A stretch of DNA of 64,000 bases from Pseudomonas alkylphenolica (GCF_000746525.1 NZ_CP009048.1:4281501-4345500), one strand, 5' to 3'. Counted from the stretch's first letter, positions 27,886 through 36,561 are shown. The notes: generated from the sequence alone by a model not told the origin. Translations and numbers: made by a program.

Positions 27886-28203
27886 ATGAGCGAATCCATG
27901 CTGCTGACCGTCGTGCTCAAGCACGACCAGTCGAAAAACCTGGAGCAGATCCAGGCGCACATGAAAACCATGGGCTGGTGGCACAGCTTCCCGCCCGAAG
28001 GCGTCGAGGTGGTGTCCTGGACCGTGGCCATGGGTCTGGGCCAGATCGTCACCCTGCGCCTGCCACCGAGCTTGTTGAACAAGGTCAATGTGGAACTGGA
28101 ACGCTCCGCCTGGGGCGTGTTTCGCACCGAATGCTATCCAACGTACGACTTTGTCCCGGTCCGCGAAATGATCCGCGAACGGGTCCGCAATGGAGGTCAA
28201 TGA
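27886..28203 (+). CDS. Small hypothetical protein of the catabolic operon (105 aa)
   Basis: I do not recognise a named family. The pattern (beta LLTVVLKH, helix LEQIQAHMKTMG, beta EVVSWTVAMG, beta QIVTLRLP, helix NKVNVELERSA) suggests a ferredoxin-like fold, similar in outline to muconolactone-isomerase or Dabb proteins. It sits 3 bp after the ring-cleavage gene and 1 bp before the next small gene, so it is a pathway or assembly component. Confidence 0.75.
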   Translation: MSESMLLTVVLKHDQSKNLEQIQAHMKTMGWWHSFPPEGVEVVSWTVAMGLGQIVTLRLPPSLLNKVNVELERSAWGVFRTECYPTYDFVPVREMIRERVRNGGQ

Positions 28204-28204
28204 C

Positions 28205-28432
28205 ATGAGCAACACCGAACGCTACCTGGAGCCTCATCAGGCCCGCAAACGGCCCAACACCCAGTTCGAGGAACTGCTTGGCGACTCCATCGAGCGCGCC
28301 TACGGCAATGGCGTGACCCAGCTGCCCGAGCTGCTCGCGCACTTGAACCTGGCCGGCCCGCCCTGCCCGCTGACCAGCGGCGAATGGACCGAAGACTCTT
28401 ACAAAACCCTGATGGCGCGGCTGGGCGCATGA
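28205..28432 (+). CDS. Recombinase-like helix-turn-helix small protein (75 aa)
   Basis: A 75-aa protein (YLEPHQARKRPNTQFEELLG opening, then a helix ending in YGNGVTQLPELLAHL and the tail YKTLMARLGA). It resembles the group annotated as recombinase-like helix-turn-helix proteins found beside Rieske oxygenases. There is no recombinase catalytic domain. Its invariable neighbourhood, directly before the Rieske gene, suggests a role in oxygenase function or assembly. Confidence 0.75.
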   Translation: MSNTERYLEPHQARKRPNTQFEELLGDSIERAYGNGVTQLPELLAHLNLAGPPCPLTSGEWTEDSYKTLMARLGA

Positions 28433-28453
28433 CCCGCCGGAGGTAAAAACAAG

Positions 28454-29488
28454 ATGAATATGCAATTCACCGTCGACCCTGTTGAGAATCACCTGGCCAA
28501 TGGCCTCAAAGACCTCTGGTTTCCGGTCCTGCCGTCGGAGCTGCTCGGCGAAAAGCCGCTGTCGGTGCGGCGTCTGGGCTACAAGATCGCTCTGTGGCGC
28601 GACAACGATGGCAGCGTGCATGCCCTCGAAGACCACTGCCCGCACCGCGGCGCCCCGCTATCCCAGGGCCCGGTGCTGGGTGACCGCCTGCAGTGCCCGT
28701 ACCACGGCGTCGAAGTGCGCTGCGACGGCACCGTAACCAAGGTGCCCGGCAGCCCCGGTTGCAAACTTGAAGGCAGCCGCCCGACGCGCATGTTCCACAC
28801 CCGTGAAGCGGCCGGCGCGATCTTCCTGTTCAACGCCACCGATCCGCACCTGGAGACGCCACCGCAGCTGGTGCTGCCCGAGCAGCTGACCTCGCCCGAG
28901 TGGAGTAGCTTCCTCTGCTACACCGAGTGGAAAGGTGACTACCGCTACGTGCTCGACAATGTCATGGACCCGATGCACGGCACCTACCTGCACAAGATGT
29001 CGCATTCGATGAGTGAAGGCGAAGCCACCGCCAGGTTCGTCACCCGCGATACCGACCAGGGCTTCTTCTTCGAAAAGGAAGGCCAGCGCGGGGTCAACTT
29101 CGACTGGACCGAATTCCTCGACAACGGCTGCCACTGGCTGCGTCTGGAGATCCCTTATCCGAAAACCGGCGGCCCGGGCGGCAACTTCACTATCATCGGC
29201 AGCTACACCCCGAGCAGCCGTAGCCTGTCCGCCGTATTCCACTGGCGCGCGCGGCCCCTGACCGGCTGGCAGCGCGACACTTGGCGCTTCCTCTACAAAA
29301 ACCGCCTGGAAGCGCGCCACTGGGCCGTGCTGGAACAGGACCGGGTGCTGCTGGAGTTCATGGAAGCCGACGCCAACCAGCGTGAAAACCTCTACCAGCA
29401 TGACCTCGGTGTGGTGCGCCTGCGCCGATACCTCAAGGGCAAGGCCAAGGAGCAACTGGCGCTAATCGAAGCGAAGCAACTGTCATGA
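28454..29488 (+). CDS. Rieske aromatic-ring-hydroxylating oxygenase, large subunit
   Basis: A 344-aa oxygenase. The Rieske cluster ligands are C62-x-H64 (DHCPHRGAP) and C81-x2-H84 (QCPYHG). The mononuclear iron site is NVMDPMHGTYLH (His about 175 and 180). No small subunit is encoded, so it is a homo-oligomeric (phthalate-dioxygenase-like) type. It takes electrons from the reductase encoded at 29.9 kb and would hydroxylate or O/N-demethylate an aromatic substrate. Confidence 0.92.
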   Translation: MNMQFTVDPVENHLANGLKDLWFPVLPSELLGEKPLSVRRLGYKIALWRDNDGSVHALEDHCPHRGAPLSQGPVLGDRLQCPYHGVEVRCDGTVTKVPGSPGCKLEGSRPTRMFHTREAAGAIFLFNATDPHLETPPQLVLPEQLTSPEWSSFLCYTEWKGDYRYVLDNVMDPMHGTYLHKMSHSMSEGEATARFVTRDTDQGFFFEKEGQRGVNFDWTEFLDNGCHWLRLEIPYPKTGGPGGNFTIIGSYTPSSRSLSAVFHWRARPLTGWQRDTWRFLYKNRLEARHWAVLEQDRVLLEFMEADANQRENLYQHDLGVVRLRRYLKGKAKEQLALIEAKQLS

Positions 29489-29922
29489 GCCAGGCCGTGC
29501 AGCGAATCCAGGCGCAGGCCTTGGGCGAGCTGGCCACGGCCAGTTGGTCCAACGCCCTGCTGCTCGGCAATGAACTGGTGATGTCCGGGATGACCGGGCA
29601 TCCGGCCACCCGCCAGGCCGCCGAAGCCGGTGCCCCGCTCGATGCCTATGCCCAGACCTTGCTGGTGCTGAACAAGGTCCGGGCGCTGGTGGAAGCGGCT
29701 GGCGGGCACATCGGCAATATCTACCGGTTGACGGTTTACCTCACCCGGATTGCCGACAAAGACGAAGTGGGTCGCGCCCGCCGCGACTTCTTCGCCTGCT
29801 TTACCTGCTACCCCACCTCCACCCTGGTCGAAGTGAGCGCCCTGGTGTTCCCGGAACTGGTGGTGGAAATCGAAGCCAGCGCCCGGCTCGACATTGACAT
29901 GCGCACTGCGCCAACGAGGTGA
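29485..29922 (+). CDS. RidA/YjgF-family protein (possible deaminase)
   Basis: A 145-aa RidA fold protein (LLGNELVMSGMTGHP, then VLNKVRALVEAAGG and the C-terminal LVEVSALVFPELVVEIEASA). RidA proteins hydrolyse enamine/imine intermediates, and 2-aminomuconate deaminases of aminophenol pathways belong to the same fold family. Together with the aldehyde dehydrogenase and extradiol dioxygenase this suggests release of ammonia from an aminomuconate-like intermediate. It overlaps the Rieske gene by four bases. Confidence 0.85.
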   Translation: MSQAVQRIQAQALGELATASWSNALLLGNELVMSGMTGHPATRQAAEAGAPLDAYAQTLLVLNKVRALVEAAGGHIGNIYRLTVYLTRIADKDEVGRARRDFFACFTCYPTSTLVEVSALVFPELVVEIEASARLDIDMRTAPTR

Positions 29923-30885
29923 ATGATGTCCAACTCCTCTACCATCACGGCGCTGGTGCACACCCTGCGCCACGAAGCCGAAGGCATTATCAGCGTCGAA
30001 CTGCGCCCTTGGGGCGATACCGTGTTCGCGCCGTTTGAAGCCGGCTCACACATTGATCTGCACCTGCCCAACGGTCTGGTGCGCAGCTATTCATTGCTCA
30101 ACTCGCCGAGCGACCAGGGTCGCTATGTGGTTGGCATCCTGCGCGACCGCAACAGCCGCGGCGGTTCGGCGTTCGTTCATGAGCAGCTGCGCGTCGGCAG
30201 CCAGTTGAACATCTCGCAACCGCGCAACAACTTCGCCCTCGACCCGCACGCCAGTCATAACGTGCTGGTCGCCGGTGGCATCGGTATCACCCCGATCTAT
30301 TGCATGTTCCGCCAGTTGCTGGCCCTGGGTAAATCCGCCGAGCTGGTCTACTGCGCCCGTTCGCGCAAGGAGGCGGCGCTGCTGGAGCAACTCAGCGGCC
30401 TCGATGCAAAAGTGGTCTATCACTTCAATGACGAGAAAGGCGCGGTGCCGGACCTGGCCCATTACCTGGCTGGCCAGCCGCGTGACACCCATTTCTACTG
30501 CTGTGGCCCGACGCCGATGCTTGATGCCTTCGAAAGCACCTGCGAAAGCCTCGGCTATCCCCATGCGCATATCGAACGCTTCACCGCGGCCGAATTGCCA
30601 CCTTCGGAAGATGCCCAGGACAGCTACAGCGTCGAACTGAAAAAGTCCGGCAAGACATTGAACATCGAGCCGGGACTGAATCTGCTCGATGTGCTGCTCG
30701 AAGCCGGATGCGACATCGAATACAGCTGCCGCGAAGGGGTCTGCGGGTCGTGCGAGACCCGCGTTCTTGAAGGCGATATCGACCACCGGGACGGGGTGCT
30801 GACCAAGGCGGAACGGGCAGCGAACAAATCGATGATGGTCTGCGTGTCCGGCTGCAAGAGCCGACGCATGGTGCTCGACCTGTAA
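29923..30885 (+). CDS. PDR/VanB-type oxygenase reductase
   Basis: A 320-aa phthalate-dioxygenase-reductase: FAD/FMN domain (RSYSLLNSPSDQGRYVVGI, flavin loop), NAD domain (AGGIGITPIYCMF) and C-terminal plant-type [2Fe-2S] domain (CREGVCGSC, then a distant Cys). It passes electrons from NAD(P)H to the Rieske oxygenase encoded two genes upstream. It begins immediately after the RidA stop and is the last gene before a strong terminator. Confidence 0.92.
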   Translation: MMSNSSTITALVHTLRHEAEGIISVELRPWGDTVFAPFEAGSHIDLHLPNGLVRSYSLLNSPSDQGRYVVGILRDRNSRGGSAFVHEQLRVGSQLNISQPRNNFALDPHASHNVLVAGGIGITPIYCMFRQLLALGKSAELVYCARSRKEAALLEQLSGLDAKVVYHFNDEKGAVPDLAHYLAGQPRDTHFYCCGPTPMLDAFESTCESLGYPHAHIERFTAAELPPSEDAQDSYSVELKKSGKTLNIEPGLNLLDVLLEAGCDIEYSCREGVCGSCETRVLEGDIDHRDGVLTKAERAANKSMMVCVSGCKSRRMVLDL

Positions 30886-30913
30886 CTGTTTATCAGCATT
30901 ACGCGCGCAATTG

Positions 30914-30941
30914 ACCGGCACCCTGTGTGCCGGTTTTTTTT
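30914..30941 (+). terminator. Intrinsic terminator of the catabolic operon
   Basis: Stem ACCGGCAC/GTGCCGGT with a 5-nt loop followed by eight T residues, 29 bp after the reductase stop. It ends the 14.5-kb operon. Confidence 0.92.
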
Positions 30942-31335
30942 GACCCATGGGGTTAAAAAATAGCCTGCTAATTATCCACTCACAAAACAAGCCACGCTTT
31001 ATTAAAGCGCCTTGTGCAAATAAACCGCACTGCAATTGCGCAGCGTTGTTACTTAATCTCCAAGCCGTTCCATCCACGGTACAACTTCACCCGTTTCAAA
31101 TATAAACAATTGTTTTTAATAGCTTTTACCCAAAAACAGACCACCTGTCCGCAGTGGCACAGTTCCTGCTCTTTCCCTATCGCATCCAAACATAAAACAA
31201 CGTACCGCCTATAAAACAATAAAAACCCAACACCCCCAGCCAAGTGCGCAGTATCGCTGATTCCCGTTTAACGCCTTGTTCAAGGCGCCGGGCAGCTGTT
31301 GCCCACAGAAATGGCTCAACCTTGCAGGGCATGAT
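30942..31335 (+). promoter_or_regulatory. Promoter region of the porin
   Basis: A 394-bp AT-rich stretch with no gene. It holds two TAAAACA repeats 19 bp apart (31193-31199 and 31212-31218). The second is part of CGTACCGCCTATAAAACA (31201-31218), nearly identical to a motif before the ABC operon. This suggests shared control of porin and catabolic genes, probably by the IclR protein. Confidence 0.55.
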
Positions 31336-32565
31336 ATGAACAAGTACGTGGTAAGCCTGGGCCTGATCCTCAGCAGTTGCGCAAGTTTCGCCTCCGAACC
31401 CGGCCCGGCCGCCCCCGACCAACCGCCTGCGGTAAAAAAGCCGTTCCCGCACATCGCCTGGCGCAGTGACGATGGTCAGAGTTCATTGGATATTGGCGGC
31501 GCCCTGCGGATGAACTACCGGGATGAACATTGGGACACTACCGAGAACAACGGCCGCTTCCTGTTCGATACCTTCCGTCTGGATGTGCAAGCCACCCACA
31601 AGCAGCTGTTCAGCGATGTCGGCTACTGGTTCCAGGACGACGGTAAACGCTCCATCGACCGCGGCTACGTCGGCTACCGCTTTACCCCCAATGCCAACCT
31701 GCAGGTCGGCGCACCGTTCAAACCCTTCGGCCTTGAGCCCTACCCGCAGTTTGGCTGGAGCTACCACATCCCGTTTTTCATGGGCTATGGCGTTAGCGCC
31801 GGCACCGGTCTGAAGTACAGCTACAAAGACCAGGACTGGGACCTGCAACTGGGCTACTTCCCGCGCATGCTGCCCAGCGGTATCCGCTACTCGCCGGAAG
31901 TCGGCCGCTTTGCCGACCTGAACGACAACGCCGTGCCCTTCACCCAATCGCGCCAGGACAACGAAAAGCGCAACCAGGTCAACGCGCGGCTCGCGCGGAC
32001 CTTCAGCGGTGATGGCTGGAAGACTGAAATCGGCGCCTCATTGGCGGCTGCCGAACTGTACAACGCCACCACTGACGACGATGGCGACTACTGGGCCGGT
32101 GGTATGCATGCGGTCGTCAACGCCGGGGCGTGGACCGTGACCAGCCAGGCTATCCGCTACGAATACGACCCGAAAAACCCCGACGGGGTCAGTAACGATT
32201 CGGTACTGATGGGCGGTAACGGCCTGACCCCGGCCTACCTGATCGCCGCCAAGGCCACCATCGCCTCGCTCAACATCGGCTACGACATCTTCACCCCCAA
32301 CCTTGGGCAGTTGAAGAAGATCAAACTGTACAATGACTACAGCCGGATGATGAAAGACAAAAACGGCTGGGACGATTCGCAGATGTATACCGTCGGTGCC
32401 CAGTTTCTGGCCATGCCGATCATGGCCTGGGTCGACTTCACCTGGGCGAAGAACGCCAACCCCTTCGGTGGCGCGGAGAACGGCACCGGCTGGACCAGCA
32501 CCAGCTCCATCGGCAGCAACGACTGGTACTACCGCACCAACATCAACATTGGTTATTACTTCTGA
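31336..32565 (+). CDS. OprP/OprO-like outer-membrane porin
   Basis: A 409-aa beta-barrel protein with a signal peptide (MNKYVVSLGLILSSCASFAS) and a terminal Phe in NIGYYF, the outer-membrane insertion signal. Strand-like alternating segments with Tyr/Trp girdles run throughout. It resembles phosphate-selective-type porins (OprO/OprP). Placed next to an aromatic pathway and sharing its operator motif, it probably admits the cluster's substrate. The start at 31336 is the one with a signal peptide. Confidence 0.85.
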   Translation: MNKYVVSLGLILSSCASFASEPGPAAPDQPPAVKKPFPHIAWRSDDGQSSLDIGGALRMNYRDEHWDTTENNGRFLFDTFRLDVQATHKQLFSDVGYWFQDDGKRSIDRGYVGYRFTPNANLQVGAPFKPFGLEPYPQFGWSYHIPFFMGYGVSAGTGLKYSYKDQDWDLQLGYFPRMLPSGIRYSPEVGRFADLNDNAVPFTQSRQDNEKRNQVNARLARTFSGDGWKTEIGASLAAAELYNATTDDDGDYWAGGMHAVVNAGAWTVTSQAIRYEYDPKNPDGVSNDSVLMGGNGLTPAYLIAAKATIASLNIGYDIFTPNLGQLKKIKLYNDYSRMMKDKNGWDDSQMYTVGAQFLAMPIMAWVDFTWAKNANPFGGAENGTGWTSTSSIGSNDWYYRTNINIGYYF

Positions 32566-32604
32566 AGCGCAAGCCGCCCGGCAGGCGCCGGGCGGCGACA
32601 CGGC

Positions 32605-32990
32605 CTAGTCCGCCTGAAGCTGGGCAGCGGGCGCCGCTGGCTTGCGGAACACAAACAGCAGGCCGATCACGATCAGTCCCATACCCAACAGGCTCAACGC
32701 CGCCAGACGGTTACCGAAGATCAGGTAGTCCATTACTGCCGTCACCGCGGGCACCAGGTAGAACAGGCTGGTGACATTGACCAGGTTACCCTTGGCAATC
32801 AGCCGGTACAGCAACAGCGTCGCCAACAGCGAAACCACCAGCCCCATCCACAGCAGAGCGCCGATGAAACTGCCGGTCAGCTCGACATGCAGCGGCTGCA
32901 ACGGCGCAATCACCGCACACATCAGCAACCCGGCAACGTACTGCAGCGGCAGGGTACCCATGGGGTTGCTGGTGATGCGCTTTTGCATGA
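32605..32990 (-). pseudogene. C-terminal half of the split DMT/EamA transporter
   Basis: The last 128 codons or so of an EamA transporter, with about five membrane helices (FIGALLWMGLVVSLLATLLL to MGLIVIGLLFVF). It begins at the left edge of the island, right after the TGA at 32988-32990. The missing first 170 codons are at 58408-58918 on the same strand. Joining the two halves at the shared TCA gives one in-frame 297-codon protein. The fragment has an internal ATG but no promoter or ribosome-binding site. Confidence 0.92.
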
Positions 32991-33001
32991 TCTAATGTAG
33001 T
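32988..33001. other. Left attachment site of the island
   Basis: The host/island boundary. A TGA trinucleotide (32988-32990) is shared with the right boundary (58408-58410). Just inside lies AATGTAGT (32994-33001), the exact reverse complement of ACTACATT at 58401-58408. These are the likely core and arm of the recombinase sites. Inferred from the split transporter gene. Confidence 0.8.
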
Positions 33002-33222
33002 CAAGCGGTTTTTTTAAAAAATGAACAAAGTAGATCAAGGTTCAAATTGAATCGGACCGAGGCCTCTAAATTTCGGTGCTGGGGTTGGAAATGTGTTTCT
33101 GAAGGACGTTCAGAACCCTTCCGGCCGGCTGAGCTCTTCCTCTGACAACACGCATGCACGAAGCAAGACGACAGTGGTGGCAATCTCAGGCCTTCTTGAG
33201 AGCAGCTCCTGACTAGATACAG
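33002..33222. other. AT-rich non-coding left end of the island
   Basis: About 220 bp without a convincing gene, starting with long T/A runs. It corresponds to the short AT-rich end opposite the recombinase operon in GInt elements and probably holds arm-type recombinase sites. Confidence 0.6.
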
Positions 33223-33224
33223 AT

Positions 33225-33446
33225 CTACAGCTCTGACAGCTGAGGTAGTAGGCAGGACGGATCACAAGCGAGCTCGCTTGCGATGCGATACAGCTTCTCA
33301 ACCGTGATGTTTACTTCGCCACGCTCAATCCGCCCCATATAGCTACGGTCGATGTTGCAGGCTAGCGCTAATGCATCTTGAGAAACCCTCCGGGCCTTTC
33401 TCTGTGCCCTGATGAGTTCCCCCAACGCTTTCGCCAACGTATCCAT
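33225..33446 (-). CDS. XRE-family HTH regulator
   Basis: A 73-aa single-domain lambda-repressor-like HTH protein (LGELIRAQRKARRVSQDALA, then CNIDRSYMGRIERGEVNITV, spanning helices 2-5). It is divergent from the 196-aa/helicase pair and probably represses it. Such compact XRE proteins commonly control defence modules so that they stay silent until needed. Confidence 0.88.
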   Translation of the reverse strand: MDTLAKALGELIRAQRKARRVSQDALALACNIDRSYMGRIERGEVNITVEKLYRIASELACDPSCLLPQLSEL

Positions 33447-33550
33447 GCCCGCCTCAATTTCACATGAGGCAGCACTATCGTGCGTTTGCGGACGCTGGAG
33501 CCACGGATTATAATCCGCATTTCTTTTGCGTTAACTCTTCTGGTGCCTCA

Positions 33551-34141
33551 ATGAAATCTGCCTCGTATATCTTCGACAAGCGTCTGTATGAGCTGCTTCA
33601 CGAGGAAGGATATTCAAAGTTCACGACTCGGGAGATTCGCGATGCCTATGCCAGCCGCCTGGATGGCTTAACTTTTCGTATCGGTGATGTGCGTCGCTAT
33701 GTGTATGAGCAGATCCGCCGAATGTTACGCATTGGTTGGCTTGCGCACGATAAAGAGCGTCTTCCGCGGGGACAGGTCTACCACCTGCAATCCATTCCGG
33801 CCCACCTGCAGTTGGAGCTGATCGATAACGGGTTTGAGAACAGCCTCAAAACTGCGTCTGAGCCACTCCAGGAGCCTTTAGTGCTCGAGGATGCAGCAGC
33901 GCCTCTAAACCCTCCGATCGGTTCAAATCAGCGTTTAGAATCGCTTCATAAAGAAATCCGTTTGGACTTCCTGTCTTCGATGGGCGAGGCGGAGCGGTAC
34001 AAGCTGCTTTTGGATGATATGCCATATCTGCGTGACAAGGTCGAGAGCGAATATCTAGAAGCGAGAGACCGCAGTTCGCGTTTGCTGGGCCATCTCCGCG
34101 CTATCGAGAAAACACTTAAGACGCTTGCCGCCACACAATGA
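33551..34141 (+). CDS. Unknown protein paired with helicase (196 aa)
   Basis: No named family recognised. The N-terminal 80 residues look like a winged-helix module (YSKFTTREIRDAYASRL, then RRMLRIGWLAHDKERLPRGQ, reaching the wing). The C-terminal 70 residues are charged helix, probably coiled coil (LLLDDMPYLRDKVESEYLEA). The stop overlaps the helicase start (ATGA), so the two proteins are made together and probably act as a complex. The start at 33551 is the first ATG that begins the folded domain. Confidence 0.75.
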   Translation: MKSASYIFDKRLYELLHEEGYSKFTTREIRDAYASRLDGLTFRIGDVRRYVYEQIRRMLRIGWLAHDKERLPRGQVYHLQSIPAHLQLELIDNGFENSLKTASEPLQEPLVLEDAAAPLNPPIGSNQRLESLHKEIRLDFLSSMGEAERYKLLLDDMPYLRDKVESEYLEARDRSSRLLGHLRAIEKTLKTLAATQ

Positions 34142-35538
34142 TCAGATCGCTCAGAGACTGGCAACAAAAATGCATCAACACGGCATTGGCGCACTTCACT
34201 GTCATGCCACACTTTTTCTGCCAGGCAACGCCTGGCGCCGGTAAAACGCGGATGGCGGCAGAGCTGGCCAGCCGATTGTTCGAGCAAGATAGAGTCGAAC
34301 TAGTTTTGTGCTTCGCGCCGTCATGCCAGGTGGTGGAGGGTTTTCGCTCAACCTTTGCTGCCGTACTTGGCAGGCGCCTTGACGGCCGGATCGGCGCCGC
34401 TGGTGCAGCATTCACCTACCAGGCCATGGAGCATCGAGATGAAGCTTTCTGGCAGCTTCTTGATGACTATCGCGTTTTCGTGGTCTTCGATGAAATCCAC
34501 CACTGTGCCGGACATGATCCGCTACTCTCCAACGCTTGGGGACAGCAGATCCTAAACCGAATACAGGATCGCGCTGCCTTTACATTGGCCCTCTCCGGAA
34601 CTCCTTGGCGCTCTGATGAACGAGCCATTGCATTGGCAAGATACTCCACACCCGAAGGGCACTTAATCTGCGACTACCGCTATGGCCTGAAAGAAGCTAT
34701 TGCAGACGGTGTCTGTCGCTCTCCTCGAATCACCCTACTCGACAATAAGAAAGTGAAAGTCACTAATGAAATAGGTGCTAATAGCTCCGTAAAGGTATTT
34801 CCCAGCATTGCCAACCTCTTGGGAGAATCTCCAATCACCTACGAAGAGTTGCTTCGGCATGATGAGGTGATCGCTCAGTTGCTCGATCTTGGCTGCAGCA
34901 AACTGAGAGAGATTCGCTCGATTAAGCCGGATGCCGCAGGTTTGGTAGTAGCCACGGACATTGAGCATGCCCAAAAAATTGCACAAGCCCTGAATGCCAG
35001 AGACGAAGCTTGCCGCATCGTTACCAACAAAACGCCTGACGCTCAGCAAGTGATCAATGCATTCAGGCAGAGTTCCTGTCGTTGGATTGTCGCCGTTGGG
35101 ATGATCAGTGAAGGCACCGACATACCACGCCTGCAAGTGTGCTGCTATCTCAGCCGCATCCGCACGGAATTGCATTATCGGCAAGTGCTGGGACGAGTGC
35201 TTCGACGAACAGGTGGATCGGATAATCAAGCTTGGCTATTCATGCTAGCGGAGCCGACGCTGAAAGCCTTTGCCGAGCGAATTGCAGAGGACCTGCCGGA
35301 TGATCTGGCGGTGCTAAATGAGGCGCAGGTGCCAGCTTTCAGTTTCAGCTCAGAACTAGGAATTAGTGACCCGATTGGAAATGACAACGGCCTGGGTGAA
35401 AGTATTGAAAGCGAAGATCAGCAATTTGTCGGTGCCGCGCCTACAAACATCGTATCACTGGGCAGAGGCGCAACTGGACCTAGCTACCAAGTGAGTTTTT
35501 CCCAGCATTTCAGGCAGCAATTACTAGCTTGTTTGTAG
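34138..35538 (+). CDS. DEAD/DEAH-box helicase (SF2)
   Basis: A 466-aa superfamily-2 ATPase. Motif I is CQATPGAGKTRMAAE, motif II VVFDEIHH, motif III LSGTPWRS, and the C-terminal lobe has motif VI HYRQVLGRVLRRTG. It is close in style to restriction and UvrB-like helicase cores, without an obvious nuclease domain. With the coupled 196-aa partner and divergent XRE repressor it looks like an uncharacterised two-gene defence or recombination module. Confidence 0.88.
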   Translation: MIRSLRDWQQKCINTALAHFTVMPHFFCQATPGAGKTRMAAELASRLFEQDRVELVLCFAPSCQVVEGFRSTFAAVLGRRLDGRIGAAGAAFTYQAMEHRDEAFWQLLDDYRVFVVFDEIHHCAGHDPLLSNAWGQQILNRIQDRAAFTLALSGTPWRSDERAIALARYSTPEGHLICDYRYGLKEAIADGVCRSPRITLLDNKKVKVTNEIGANSSVKVFPSIANLLGESPITYEELLRHDEVIAQLLDLGCSKLREIRSIKPDAAGLVVATDIEHAQKIAQALNARDEACRIVTNKTPDAQQVINAFRQSSCRWIVAVGMISEGTDIPRLQVCCYLSRIRTELHYRQVLGRVLRRTGGSDNQAWLFMLAEPTLKAFAERIAEDLPDDLAVLNEAQVPAFSFSSELGISDPIGNDNGLGESIESEDQQFVGAAPTNIVSLGRGATGPSYQVSFSQHFRQQLLACL

Positions 35539-35576
35539 GGAGAAACTCCAGAGCGACGAAAAAGGGGTCATCGTTT

Positions 35577-35825
35577 TCAGATAGATCCCAACCGCTTGAG
35601 CAGATCGTACGCATGAAAAAGTTGCCACATTCTAAACTCAGTGTTCATGGAACTTCTATCAACGAGCCAGTGGGTCGAGACCTCAACAACGCCTGAAGGC
35701 TTTGCATCGCGGTTTAACATCACCTCGATGTTATCAGCGAAGAGCATGCCCTGCCCACCAGCAGGAAGAAGGGAATGCCTCTCAATGAAAATAATCTCGA
35801 ATATCGGCCGTACCGTTGTTCCCAT
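35577..35825 (-). CDS. Possible small protein overlapping the YkgJ-like gene
   Basis: An 82-codon frame starting inside the 3' end of the upstream gene (44-bp overlap, +1 frame). The translation is plausible as a folded domain (IIFIERHSLLPAGGQGMLFA, then VVEVSTHWLVDRSS) and is followed by the helicase stop region in a convergent layout. I recognise no family. It may be real and translationally coupled, or a chance frame. Confidence 0.4.
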   Translation of the reverse strand: MGTTVRPIFEIIFIERHSLLPAGGQGMLFADNIEVMLNRDAKPSGVVEVSTHWLVDRSSMNTEFRMWQLFHAYDLLKRLGSI

Positions 35826-36417
35826 TCATATATTCTGAAAATTCTTTTAGAACATAAATCATCTTTATACCCGCCCCGCCGCTCGCACCATACAACTGAT
35901 GCGACTCTTTAGTTTCGCAATATTTGGGATCATCTAGCGTATACAGTGTTCTGCAATTGAAGGGTCGGTAGTCGTAAACAGAACAGTTGTTATCGACCAA
36001 AAATGGACATGAGCTTTTGTGTTTACGTGTGTGTTTCTTTGTCCGCCTGGCGACACGCCCTGTGTTTTTCTCTATATAAATTGCCTCTAGCTTAGTAATG
36101 CTAACATCTACCTTACAGCATGCACTGCATCCTTTACCACAAACCGTGAATGTTCTTGCGAAATTGTTATACAAGTTCAAAAAATCATATATTCGCCTTA
36201 TCTTGTCGAACTTACTCTCACTTTTGTTCTGCAATTCAAACCCCAGTTTTGCATGCTCTCGAACGAGCGAGTCCGGAATCGGCGGTAATACTCTGAGGGT
36301 ATTTTTGTCCAGTAATGCGACGGCAGGAATAACTTCCTGAACATTTTTATTGAAAACGGACTTGAAGAACCCCATTAGATATTTTTTCATAAATTTTTCC
36401 ACTTGTAATTTCCCCAT
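35782..36417 (-). CDS. YkgJ-family cysteine-cluster protein
   Basis: A 211-aa protein with the CxxCC cluster of YkgJ proteins (VCGKGCSACCKVDVSITKLE), followed by CPFLVDNNCSVYDYRPFNCR and a fourth Cys group near KYCETKE. These cysteines are expected to bind a metal or Fe-S cluster. Its function is unknown in this context. Codons are AT-rich, unlike the host. ATGs at 36417 and 36390 are both possible starts; neither has a strong ribosome-binding site. Confidence 0.82.
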   Translation of the reverse strand: MGKLQVEKFMKKYLMGFFKSVFNKNVQEVIPAVALLDKNTLRVLPPIPDSLVREHAKLGFELQNKSESKFDKIRRIYDFLNLYNNFARTFTVCGKGCSACCKVDVSITKLEAIYIEKNTGRVARRTKKHTRKHKSSCPFLVDNNCSVYDYRPFNCRTLYTLDDPKYCETKESHQLYGASGGAGIKMIYVLKEFSEYMNGNNGTADIRDYFH

Positions 36418-36561
36418 ACACCAAACGCCTATCGGCGCGCAATAGATATACTTTAGTGAACGACAAGCAATTCCTAGGGCTGCTGATAACCAAGGACCTT
36501 TGAAGGCCTTGGAGAACGGCGATCTTGTGGCATAGGCGTCCGCTTAAAATGGCAAAAATGG

